The notes beneath the pieces are model-generated. The model saw only the letters and a list, made by a program, of their open reading frames with translations. It had not been told where the DNA came from and ran no database searches. From Ooceraea biroi (lineage: Eukaryota > Arthropoda > Insecta > Hymenoptera > Formicidae): a stretch of 64,000 nt of DNA. How positions within the stretch are numbered: the first letter of the stretch is position 1; every line of letters begins with the position of its first letter. Below are positions 22,978-35,552 of this stretch, piece after piece. Both the position numbers and the translations under genes were made by a program. The stretch covers positions 8,248,136 to 8,312,135 of the forward strand of contig NC_039518.1 in assembly GCF_003672135.1 (NCBI RefSeq), in the 5' to 3' direction.

Positions 22978-24032
22978 TATAATTAATTCAATTAATTTTT
23001 TATGCTTCGTAAGCGAAAAAGACTTGGGTCAATTTTCGCATTTGACACATGCAACAGTTGGGTCCATGTGCAACCGCTCCATGACACGTTCAGTTTTTGA
23101 GTTCCCATCATGTCCAGGGCGAAAGCGAGCCACTCCGTAATTAATGCAAGGATACAACCGGTTCGCGGCCGCGGACAATAGAGAATTCATGGCGATGTAT
23201 CACTGTCCTGTCTCCTTTATGGCTTATGCTGCACGTGGGGCCTTAAAAGCGCGCTTCTGAACGATCTACCGTGATTTACGATCGACCTCCGGCTTCCGTT
23301 TGTTGACTTTTCCGACTTGCAACGGTAACTCTCATCCTCCGAATGAAACTCAGAGGATGAAGTACTGACTCGATCTTCCTCGAAATGATTACAGAGTTTT
23401 ACCACATGTATTATAATTCGGCAGATTTATGTAACGCGACCTGTTCCGATTCGCTTCTTACTCCACGGTGCAATCTCTGAGGAAGAGGGGGTGAGGAGCT
23501 TCTCCAAAAGAAGCCGATTCCCCGTGCTCTTCCGCAAGGTGTGACTCTTTAATGTCTTTTTTATATTTCGCCATCTTCCTTTATTCCAAGCAGTGGCATG
23601 TGCCATTGCAGAAAGCTGCACGTCCGCGTTGTCTCTCTTCATCTTCGCAGTGGCTCTCATTCCCATCTAGCGACTCTAATGTCACCAATAAAACTATCAT
23701 TATTATTGCAGGATTCTCTCGGAATTCTATTCTTATTAATATCATTATTGTGTTACCAATAACGTCGATGTTATATGAGGAATTCTTGTCGTTTGATCAA
23801 TTTGAAATTATCTGGTGCAAGTGTTTTTGTAACTCTTGGCGTATATTCTCCCGGCTGTTTCTCGTTCTCGAATCGCAGCTTGCTAAGAACGAACCGACGT
23901 CCGGACGAAGACGCAGCATCCCCCGCGCGGTCCACGACCATGGCAACGACCAGCGGTTCGCCTAACCGATCGTGGATCCATTAACGAAGCCATTCCATCG
24001 GAATGAATATTTCCGCAGATGCAGGCTGGCTG
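22978..24032. other. No gene recognised
   Basis: Mixed sequence. Frames at 23552-23965 (+) and 23427-23666 (-) lack recognisable domains and good splice or start context. Confidence 0.45.
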
Positions 24033-24036
24033 TTAA

Positions 24037-24756
24037 GGGGGGAGCCTGCTTTAGAACGCTGAAAATAAGGTATATTTTACGAATTGTTTTTGGAGAAACT
24101 ATACAGCGGATCATTATAAAACTTTGATGCATTTATTAGTACATGTTTAAAGATAAAACAAATTATTTCTTGATTTGAATATATCGCCTGTAGAGGTCGT
24201 CCTGGAGAAATCTTAGTGCAGCCGCGTCGCCGGCATTGCAAATTGGTGAGCATTCTCCTGCCTCCAAATTTCGTCTAAACTGAAAAATTGAAATATGTTC
24301 TCGTTATTTATGAATTCCCATCGTCGATGAACCAAAGAGAGAAGAAAAAAGTTGAAAAGTGCCAAAAAGGTGGAGCTTAGAACACAAAAGTACGATTTTT
24401 AGGCAAAGTTTTTGAACTTTTTCATGCAAAAATAATTGTTCAACTTAATGCTTTTATGAATATTAAAGGTGCATCGACGATGGGAATTCATAAATAACGA
24501 GAAAATATTTCAATTTTTCAGTTTGGATGAAATTTGGAGGCAGGAGAATGCTCACCAATTTACAATGCCGGCTGCACCAAGATGCCTCCAGGACGACCTC
24601 TACAGACGATATATTCAAATCAAAAAATAATTTTTTTATCTTTAAACATGTACTAATAAATGCATAAAAGTTTTATAATGATCCGCTGTATAGTTTCTCC
24701 AAAAAAAATTCGTAAAATTATACCTTATTTTCAACGTTCTAAAGCAGGCTCCCCCC
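24037..24756. mobile_element. TTAA-flanked inverted-repeat element (MITE), copy 2
   Basis: The same element as 18234-18954, flanked by TTAA at 24033-24036 and 24757-24760. Ends are GGGGGGAGCCTGCTTTAGAA and GCAGGCTCCCCCC. It is closely similar to the first copy in the same orientation and has no coding capacity. Confidence 0.8.
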
Positions 24757-24760
24757 TTAA

Positions 24761-26141
24761 TGTTCTGGCGATCGAGACTTCGACGTTTCATAGGAATGCC
24801 GTCTCTCTTTCTCTCTCTTCCTCTTTTTCTCTCTTCTTCGCCTCATGCCAGCTTTTTCCTTTTTTCTTCTATCTTTCTTCGTCTACAGCAATAACTCCAT
24901 TATAACAAGTCGAGTCTCTCGACCATATTAATGTCTCATTTCTACCTCGGCGAGAGGCTACCGTCTCTCCGCTTCTATTTCGAGGACTCGCGGCGAGTGG
25001 AGTGTTTTATCAGCACTCCCCGTTATCGCGACACCTTCCAGACTTCCAGTCCGCCTTTTGCATCAGTTACATCGAGCCGGATGAAAGCCAGACCCGTCGA
25101 GAAATGTCTTAATATTCAATCTACTCGCAAAATATCGGGTGCACATTGTTGGAGTAAATTACCGTTACAAATTGAGATCATTTTTATATCTTTATATATA
25201 AAGTGTAAGATAATTTAACATGTATCGTGTTTACTCGTGGATACTTATCAGAAGTAAATACAAATTTAGTTGGCAAGAGATGTTTTGAAAATTCAATAAA
25301 ACAATGATCTCGAAGCAATTTTGTTTTCATATTTTATATTATTTACTTAGAATTTATTAAATTATTTAAAACTATCATTTAATAAATTATTTAATTTTAG
25401 TACCGTAAATTTAGCACAAATTATTATACATTATATATATATTATTATTTTTCTTTTTATCCTTTTCTTTTCGTGCATTAATCTGTAGCTGTCATTTAAG
25501 CAAATTTCGCAATTTTACAACGCATATAGTGATGCAGGCACGAGTTTGTCACTTCGAATAACAGTTTTCGGAATCGGATTTATAAACGCGCGGATTGTCT
25601 TTTCTCATATGCGGGAGAGATCAGAGATGAAACTTTATGGCGCCAAATAGTTGAACTCATTTGTCGCTCTGAAAATCCGCTCGTAAAGGTGCTGCTGGAA
25701 TAACCGCCGTTTAAGTTTCTCGATTATTCCCAAGCAGCGCAGCGCTATTCCGTTCGGAGGGCGTCTCTGCTCGCGACGTGCCGTTTTCTCTCTATTAAAG
25801 TGCTCGAATCAAACGAGTCTGCCGCATGTGGCCGCAATGGGAGCAAACCTGATCTTGTCTTCCATAGCGGAGTGTCCTGGGAGCAGTGCCACGTGTCAGT
25901 AAACTGGCTCCTCCAATACGCCCCAAGCGAAACGATTCGACCAATTGTTTACCTCGGAATCCTCGATTCGATTGCTGTGCGCTTCAAGTTGAAAGAAATT
26001 CGCGAAAGGATTTTTGTAACATCTTCAAAGTCGCAATTGCGAGGATGTTCCGTGATACGTTAGAAAAGCGTATGACAGTTAATGAAATTATTAATTATTC
26101 ATTCCTCGCGGAAGTGCACACGTCCGAGATTTTTATAAACG
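24761..26141. other. No gene recognised
   Basis: Starts with a CT-rich tract, then AT-rich sequence around 25300-25500. Short frames near 25800-26185 have no motif. Confidence 0.5.
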
Positions 26142-29100
26142 CACCCACAAAAAAGATTTCTGGACTTAATGCTATTACTCTTTAATCTATCATAAAATAA
26201 CATCGCTATAGCGACTATCATATTTATTATTGAAAAGAAGCATATTTTAATCTTGAATAGAAAATTCGAAAATCTAGATTTAAATAATCTTGGTGCTATT
26301 CATTAATTTTCTCAGAAGGATTTAGATACAAATTTCTAGCAAGTTCAAAATATTCTTGATTTAAGAATATTGTGAGATCTAAAAGACATCTTATTCTATT
26401 CTTCTAAGAGAATTTGTAGAATCTGCACAAAACGGCCAATATTTATGTGTCGCAATCGAAAACCGGGAAAGTGTTTCTGTTATTTACAATGAATAAGTGC
26501 AATACTCTACAAGAAATATTAAAAGGTATGGAAATGTCTTATCTCGAATCTTATTTCTCAAGTAAGTATATTGTATATACTTACTTACATTTCCATATCT
26601 TTTAATATTTCTTGTAGAGTATTGCACTTATTCATTGTAAATCTTTCCCGATTTTCGATTGCAACACATAAATATTGGCCGTTTTATCCGAATAAAGGAC
26701 GCAGAAGCGCCGAGTCGACGAGCGATTGCGAGAAAATGATGCGTCGACATCGACAAAGCCTACTATAAAGTGGCGCTAATATTAAATTATTCTACATACA
26801 AGATATATAAGCATAAATGTGTACATGTTACTCTTGTCTCAAGACAGTAAGACTATCTTATTTAATTCGAGAGAGAAGAATAGAAATTACTGATCTAAAT
26901 AAAAAATAGTTTTATTTTCATATTTTTTATACTTGTAATACAATTAAATTAGTCAAGAATATTTTTCGTCTTGTTATCAGAAATCCTTTCTGAGGGTGTA
27001 CTTTCGAGACGCGAAAAAAAATCCCTTTTTTCGCAAAGGGATTCGATATTTAATAATTTTCGAGAGAAAATCGTAAAAACAAGGAAATTTTTGATGATCG
27101 TATTTTATACATCTAAAACGAAAATGTGCAAGAAAATTAAAACACTTGCACACACCTAATACATGGAAGAAAAAGTATGTACAATAAGTAACAGCGCTCT
27201 TTTTCATCATCAGGATTTCCAGCGGATGGAACCAATGATGCTGCACTCACAGAAAAGATTTCTGGACTTAATGCTATTACTCTTTAATCTATCATAAAAT
27301 AACATCGCTATAGCGACAATCATATTTATTATTGAAAAGAAGCATATTTTAATCTCGAATAGAAAATTCGAAAATCTAGATTCAAATAATCTTGGTGCTA
27401 TCTCATTAATTTTCTCAGAAGGATTTAGATACAAATTTCTAGCAAGTTCAAAATATTCTTGATTTAAGAATATTGTAAGATCTAAAAGACATCTTATTCT
27501 ATTCTTCTAAGAGAATTTGTAGAATCTGCACAAAACGGCCAATATTTATGTGTCGCAATCGAAAACCGGGAAAGTGTTTCTGTTATTTACAATGAATAAG
27601 TGCAATACTCTACAAGAAATATTAAAAGGTATGGAAATGTCTTATCTCGAATCTTATTTCTCAAGTAAGTATATTGTATATACTTACTTACATTTCCATA
27701 TCTTTTAATATTTCTTGTAGAGTATTGCACTTATTCGTTGTAAATAACAGAAACACTTTCCCGATTTTCGATCGCAACGCATAAATATTGGCCGTTTTAT
27801 CCGAATAAAGGACGCAGAAGCGCCGAGTCGACGAGCGACTGCGAGAAAATGATGCGTCGACATCGACAAAGCCTACTATAAAGTGGCGCTAATATCAAAT
27901 TATTCTACATACAAGATATATAAGCATAAATGTGTACATGTTACTCTTGTCTCAAGACAGTAAGACAATCTTATTTAATTCGAGAGAGAAGAATAGAAAT
28001 TACTGATTTAAATATAAAATTGTTTGATTTTCATATTTTTTATACTTGTAATACGATTAAATTAGTCAAGAATATTTTTCGTCTTGTTATCAGAAATCCT
28101 TTCTGAGGGTGTACTTTCGAGACGCGAAAAAAATCGCTTTTTTCGCAAAGGGATTCGATATTTAATAATTTTCGAGAGAAAATCGTAAAAACAAGGAAAT
28201 TTTTGATGATCGTATTTTATACATCTAAAACGAAAATTTGCAAGAAAATGAAAACACTTGCACACACCTAATACGTGGAAGAAAAAGTATGTATAATAAG
28301 TAACAGCGCTCTTTTTCATCATCAGGATTTCCAGCGGATGGAGCCAATGATGCTGCACCCACAGAAAAGATTTCTGGACTCAATGCTATTACTCTTTAAT
28401 CTATCATAAAATAAGATCGCTATAGCGACAATCATATTTATTATTGAAAAGAAGCATATTTTAATCTCGAATAGAAAATTCGAAAATCTAGATTCAAATA
28501 ATCTTGGTGCTATCTCATTAATTTTCTCAGAAGGATTTAGATACAGATTTCTAGCAAGTTCAAAATATTCTTGATTACGAATATTGTGAGATCCAAAAGA
28601 CATCTTATTCTATTCTTCTAAGAGAATTTGTAGAATCTGCACAAAACGGCCAATATTTGTGTTGCAATCGAAAACCGGGAAAGTGTTTCTGTCATTTACA
28701 ATGAATAAGTGCAATACTCTACAAGAAATATTAAAAGGTATGGAAATGTCTTATCTCGAATCTTATTTCTCAAGTAAGTATATTGTACATACTTACTTAC
28801 ATTTCCATATCTTTTAATATTTCTTGTAGAGTATTGCACTTATTCATTGTAAATAACAGAAACACTTTCCCGATTTTCGATTGCAACGCATAAATATTGG
28901 CCGTTTTATCCGAATAAAGGACGCAGAAGCGCCGAGTCGACGAGCGATTGCGAGAAAATGATGCGTCGACATCGACAAAGCCTACTATAAAGTGGCGCTA
29001 ATATTAAATTATTTTACATACAAGAATATATAAGCATAAATGTGTACATGTTACTCTTGTCTCAAGACAGTAAGACTATCTTATTTAATTCGAGAGAGAA

Positions 29101-32100
29101 GAATAGAAATTACTGATTTAAATAAAAAATTGTTTTATTTTCATATTTTTTATACTTGTAATACGATTAAAGTAGTCAAGAATATTTTTCGTTTTGTTAT
29201 CAGACATCCTTTCTGAGGGTGTACTTTCGAGACGCGAAAAAAATCGCTTTTTTCGCAAAGGGATTCGATATTTAATAATTTTCGAGAGAAAATCGTAAAA
29301 ACAAGGAAATTTTTGATGATCGTATTTTATACATCTAAAACGAAAATGTGCAAGAAAATTAAAACACTTGCACACACCTAATACATGGAAGAAAAAGTAT
29401 GTACAATAAGTAACAGCGCTCTTTTTCATCATCAGGATTTCCAGCGGATGGAACCAATGATGCTGCACTCACAGAAAAGATTTCTGGACTTAATGCTATT
29501 ACTCTTTAATCTATCATAAAATAACATCGCTATAGCGACAATCATATTTATTATTGAAAAGAAGCATATTTTAATCTCGAATAAAAAATTCGAAAATCTA
29601 GATTCAAATAATCTTGGTGCTATCTCATTAATTTTCTCAGAAGGATTTAGATACAAATTTGTAGCAAGTTTACAATATTTCTTGATTTAAGAATATTGTG
29701 AGATCCAAAAGACATCTTATTCTATTCTTCTAAGAGAATTTGTAGAATCTGCACAAAACGGCCAATATTTATGTGTTGCAATCGAAAACCGGGAAAGTGT
29801 TTCTGTTATTTACAATGAATAAGTGCAATACTCTACAAGAAATATTAAAAGGTATGGAAATGTCTTATCTCGAATCTTATTTCTCAAGTAAGTATATTGT
29901 ACATACTTACTTACATTTCCATATTTTTTAATATTTCTTGTAGAGTATTGCACTTATTCATTGTAAATAACAGAAACACTTTCCCGATTTGCGATTGCAA
30001 CACATAAATATTGGCCGTTTTATCCGAATAAAGGACGCAGAAGCGCCGAGTCGACGAGCGACTGCGAGAAAATGATGCGTCGACATGGACAAAGCCTACT
30101 ATAAAGTGGCGCTAATATTAAATTATTCTACATACAAGATATATAAGCATAAATGTGTACATGTTACTCTTGTCTCAAGACAGTAAGACTATCTTATTTA
30201 ATTCGAGAGAGAAGAATAGAAATTACTGATCTAAATAAAAAATAGTTTTATTTTCATATTTTTTATACTTGTAATACAATTAAATTAGTCAAGAATATTT
30301 TTCGTCTTGTTATCAGAAATCCTTTCTGAGGGTGTACTTTCGAGACGCGAAAAAAAATCCCTTTTTTCGCAAAGGGATTCGATATTTAATAATTTTCGAG
30401 AGAAAATCGTAAAAACAAGGAAATTTTTGATGATCGTATTTTATATATCTAAAACGAAAATTTGCAAGAAAATGAAAACACTTGCACACACCTAATACGT
30501 GGAAGAAAAAGTATGTATAATAAGTAACAGCGCTCTTTTTCATCATCAGGATTTCCAGCGGATGGAACCAATGATGCTGCACCCACAGAAAAGATTTCTG
30601 GACTCAATGCTATTACTCTTTAATCTATCATAAAATAAGATCGCTATAGCGACAATCATATTTATTATTGAAAAGAAGCATATTTTAATCTCGAATAGAA
30701 AATTCGAAAATCTAGATTCAAATAATCTTGGTGCTATCTCATTAATTTTCTCAGAAGGATTTAGATACAGATTTCTAGCAAGTTCAAAATATTCTTGATT
30801 ACGAATATTGTGAGATCCAAAAGACATCTTATTCTATTCTTCTAAGAGAATTTGTAGAATCTGCACAAAACGGCCAATATTTGTGTTGCAATCGAAAACC
30901 GGGAAAGTGTTTCTGTCATTTACAATGAATAAGTGCAATACTCTACAAGAAATATTAAAAGGTATGGAAATGTCTTATCTCGAATCTTATTTCTCAAGTA
31001 AGTATATTGTACATACTTACTTACATTTCCATATCTTTTAATATTTCTTGTAGAGTATTGCACTTATTCATTGTAAATAACAGAAACACTTTCCCGATTT
31101 TCGATTGCAACGCATAAATATTGGCCGTTTTATCCGAATAAAGGACGCAGAAGCGCCGAGTCGACGAGCGACTGCGAGAAAATGATGCGTCGACATCGAC
31201 AAAGCCTACTATAAAGTGGCGCTAATATCAAATTATTCTACATACAAGATATATAAGCATAAATGTGTACATGTTACTCTTGTCTCAAGACAGTAAGACT
31301 ATCTTATTTAATTCGAGAGAGAAGAATAGAAATTACTGATCTAAATAAAAAATAGTTTTATTTTCATATTTTTTATACTTGTAATACAATTAAATTAGTC
31401 AAGAATATTTTTCGTCTTGTTATCAGAAATCCTTTCTGAGGGTGTACTTTCGAGACGCGAAAAAAAATCCCTTTTTTCGCAAAGGGATTCGATATTTAAT
31501 AATTTTCGAGAGAAAATCGTAAAAACAAGGAAATTTTTGATGATCGTATTTTATACATCTAAAACGAAAATTTGCAAGAAAATGAAAACACTTGCACACA
31601 CCTAATACGTGGAAGAAAAAGTATGTATAATAAGTAACAGCGCTCTTTTTCATCATCAGGATTTCCAGCGGATGGAACCAATGATGCTGCACCCACAGAA
31701 AAGATTTCTGGACTTAATGCTATTACTCTTTAATCTATCATAAAATAACATCGCTATAGCGACAATCATATTTATTATTGAAAAGAAGCATATTTTAATC
31801 TCGAATAGAAAATTCGAAAATCTAGATTCAAATAATCTTCGTGCTATCTCATTAATTTTCTCAGAAGGATTTAGATACAAATTTGTAGCAAGTTCACAAT
31901 ATTTCTTGATTTAAGAATATTGTGAGATCCAAAAGACATCTTATTCTATTCTTCTAAGAGAATTTGTAGAATCTGCATAAAACGGCCAATATTTATGTGT
32001 TGCAATCGAAAACCGGGAAAGTGTTTCTGTTATTTACAATGAATAAGTGCAATACTCTACAAGAAATATTAAAAGGTATGGAAATGTCTTATCTCGAATC

Positions 32101-32559
32101 TTATTTCTCAAGTAAGTATATTGTACATACTTACTTACATTTCCATATTTTTTAATATTTCTTGTAGAGTATTGCACTTATTCATTGTAAATAACAGAAA
32201 CACTTTCCCGATTTGCGATTGCAACACATAAATATTGGCCGTTTTATCCGAATAAAGGACGCAGAAGCGCCGAGTCGACGAGCGACTGCGAGAAAATGAT
32301 GCGTCGACATCGACAAAGCCTACTATAAAGTGGCGCTAATATCAAATTATTCTACATACAAGAATATATAAGCATAAATGTGTACATGTTACTCTTGTCT
32401 CGAGACAGTAAGACAATCTTATTTAATTCGAGAGAGAAGAATAGAAATTACTGATTTAAATAAAAAATTGTTTTATTTTCATATTTTTTATACTTGTAAT
32501 ACGATTAAATTAGTCAAGAATATTTTTCGTCTTGTTATCAGAAATCCTTTCTGAGGGTG
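26142..32559. repeat. Six-copy tandem array of the CACCC foldback element with a 245-bp spacer
   Basis: Element copies lie at 26142-26998, 27244-28111, 28356-29221, 29466-30334, 30580-31444 and 31690-32559. Five nearly identical spacers of about 245 bp separate them, giving a period of about 1,110 bp. Every element keeps the terminal hairpins and the central palindrome. Copies 2 and 4 share CACTCAC instead of CACCCAC at the left end and copies 3 and 5 share other variants, which suggests two-unit amplification steps. The recurring 74-116-codon frames are duplicated with the repeat and are not supported as genes. Confidence 0.9.
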
Positions 32560-35548
32560 CGGTGCACGTGTTTAATCTCGTATTCCGGGCGGAAAACTGC
32601 CTATGTATCTCTCTCTTAATACGGCGTTAATTATAATAATAACTTCACGCTTAGCGAATGGAAATGTCGGAAGCCGTCGAGATTTAAGCGCTGCCCGAAA
32701 TTAGCAAGCGGGAAATGAATTTTCCGTGCCAATAGCTTAATATAATTCACATTGTCCAGCCAACATGACGGCTCCGTATGATAAATGAACTGTTTGCACA
32801 TCGCGGCGCAGCACAGAGATGGTCAAGGAGGATCGACGAGGACCAACCAGCTCGTTGCGGAGATGCTCTCCCTCGAATTCTTGACGAAAGGAAATGCGCG
32901 GGATATGCACGGCACGTTATATACCCGCGCGGGTATTACGTACATATACTTGCGCGCTCGCATACCTGCGGAAGCTAATTAACGAAATGCTCGTTATTTC
33001 GTTCGATGTATCTCGTCCGGATCGGCCGGCAAGACATCACGGCTGCGCGGCTGATTAAATGAGTTTCGACGGGGCGGAAAAACACGACCGAGACGAACAA
33101 TGTATTCGTGGAATGGAGTATAATATTGCGATCTCAGGATTGGATCGATCATATGCGGGCGATTGTTTCGTTCGAGTCGCGCCGAGACAAAAGCGGCAGA
33201 CAAAAAGCGAAATTGATTTCCGATCGTTATTTGAGAAATTACGCTACTTCGTCGACAGTTACACCAGTTGCCGACTGATGTTGATTGTGTCACGGAAATG
33301 CGCGAACTCCACCATGCAGTTCCATCCGTCTTACCAATCTGCGTGAATACATGTATATATATGTAACCCGTTATACATGTGGTGTACGTACAATTAGAAT
33401 ACAAGAGCGTCACGGTACACGAATGTTTACGTACACGGGTGCGTTATTTATGCGCAGGGATTTGGATGCAGCGTGCAACATGCACGAGGCTGATCTCTCC
33501 GAGAGGTTTAGATTTTAATTAGCTAAAGATTACGCTGCGAGTAAGAAATTGTCCTTGAGAAATTGTTATTGGGAGTACGGGGTGAAAATTTAATAACATT
33601 CGGAATACATAATTTCTTCATGATACGAATTATTGATCTCGGAAGTAATGCGCGTCTCGTCAAAAGACTGTTATAATATTAAACTGTATTTTTTTATTTA
33701 ATTTCGAAAGCATGCCGTATCGCAATATTTTATTTTATTATCATGTGTGTCACTGAAAGGATTGAAATGGTAGAAACCACTCGCGACGCATCGTTACGAT
33801 ATCACATCCCAATCTGCGCCATATTCGTTTTAATGGACTAAAGGCATTTCCATACTTCGTTACGCTGCCGGCAATGCGCGTAATATAATAATGGCCAGAT
33901 TAATGAGTCCCATTTATTACGTATTGTTCGCCGGATGGATGTGAAGGCTTTCTTTCGAAGTGAGATAAACTTCCGAGATGAATGAATAAAGGCGTAAAAA
34001 AAGAAATCTAAAAAATATAATAAAAACGTATCAACTATACTTTTTATTTCGTAACAATTTAACAAACATTTTATGATATCTTGTATCTTCAATAAAATAT
34101 CAAATCGACTGTCATGGAGATATTCGATACAAAAGTGCAGTCACAAAAACACGAACAATGGTACAATTGTTACAGATAACTGCAACAATTACAATGCAAA
34201 AATACGACGGAATCTGGCAGAATTGGAGACTGGAAAAATTATTGGAGCAACGATTGTACGAGTGATACGATTGAACAATATCAGCATTAACGTTTCATTC
34301 AGCCCGCGAGAAAATTACACACCCCACGCTTGTCTTTACTAATCGCTTTTAAATTGCACGAATAAAGCGCGAAAGCGCAAGAGACGCCGTACGTGGAGTG
34401 CATAGTAACGTCTTGACTTGCGATCTAGATTAACGTGTGAGCTCTCTCTCGAATTTTCCACTTACGTATATATCCACTGCACGTTTCTCGGCAGTCCTAT
34501 AACTATTTTCTTCCTTGGACACGCGCGCGAAACCAATACCGACATTCCCGTTCAAAAGCGCTCACTTACCCTCCCGATACGTCCCTCGGTCCTGGACCGC
34601 GAAAGAACGCAGAAACTTGGCAATTTAAACGCACAATTAATTGCTGACATTTCGTTACGTTGAGATGAAAGACTCGCTAACGAACTTGGCGGTGCCGTGT
34701 TGCATCGCACATCAGCGTGTTGTTGCGGCACGTTGGGGTCCTTTTACCACCCGCCATAAACCCCCGCGGTCGCTATAAACCTAAGCATCCAGCAGAATGT
34801 AATGGGGAAATGTCTTGAGGAGCGAACGACGCAGGAGGAGAAGATGAAAGCGGGCGAGACTGGTAACAAAGCTGCTAACAAAGCTGCTAAGCTGATGGGG
34901 ATTGGCGGGCAGAAATTACGCGACACATTGGGGAAATTTTACAGCACGCAAATTCTGCATGTAACATTGAGATCCGAACAATAACCGCTTATGAAAGAAC
35001 TCACGCTTGAGGAATTTGCATTTTCCTTTCGTAGAGAGAGAGAGAGAAGGGAAATGCAGATGATGAGATGACAAATTTGTGCCTCACAAGCCTTCTCCGA
35101 GTGCCATCGACGTTTGTCGATCACGAAAAAAAAAGAAAGATTTAAAGAGAGCTTGCAGGAAAAATACGGTGAATGTTTAATTGCAAAATACGGGCACTGC
35201 TTGATTCGGAATGCGATAGAATTTATGCAATGGTGTATAGCTTTAATACGAGAAACAGAGAGCGAGACAAGCAGAATAGTAGCACCTGAAGCTAAATACA
35301 TGTATACTGAGACATCCGTAACATTGCGATAGCATTGCTGGTAAGTGCACTCGGGACCATTGTATATCGTGTTCCCGAGTAACGTACAACGCCGTATTAA
35401 TGCTCGCGCGTTTACGCGTTCTCATCGGCATGCTGAATGCGCGATACCGGATAGTTCGATAGATCAATGTTCATTGCCACCGTTGTTTCATTTGCTGTCT
35501 CGCGTGTTGTGTTTAACAGACTCTGGCTGGTCGCAATGTGCGCGTGCA
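32560..35548. other. No gene recognised
   Basis: Mixed CpG-rich and AT-rich sequence with only short frames. A 60-codon Lys/Ala-rich frame at 34802-34984 is noticeable (Asn-Lys-Ala-Ala repeated) but has no flanking splice signals or recognisable family. Confidence 0.45.
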
Positions 35549-35552
35549 CAAT

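Noticed and set aside
26977..31880. Recurring 74-116-codon frames in the CACCC element array
   Set aside because: They recur only because the DNA is duplicated. Their starts differ by point changes between units and the single copy at 19364 does not keep them.
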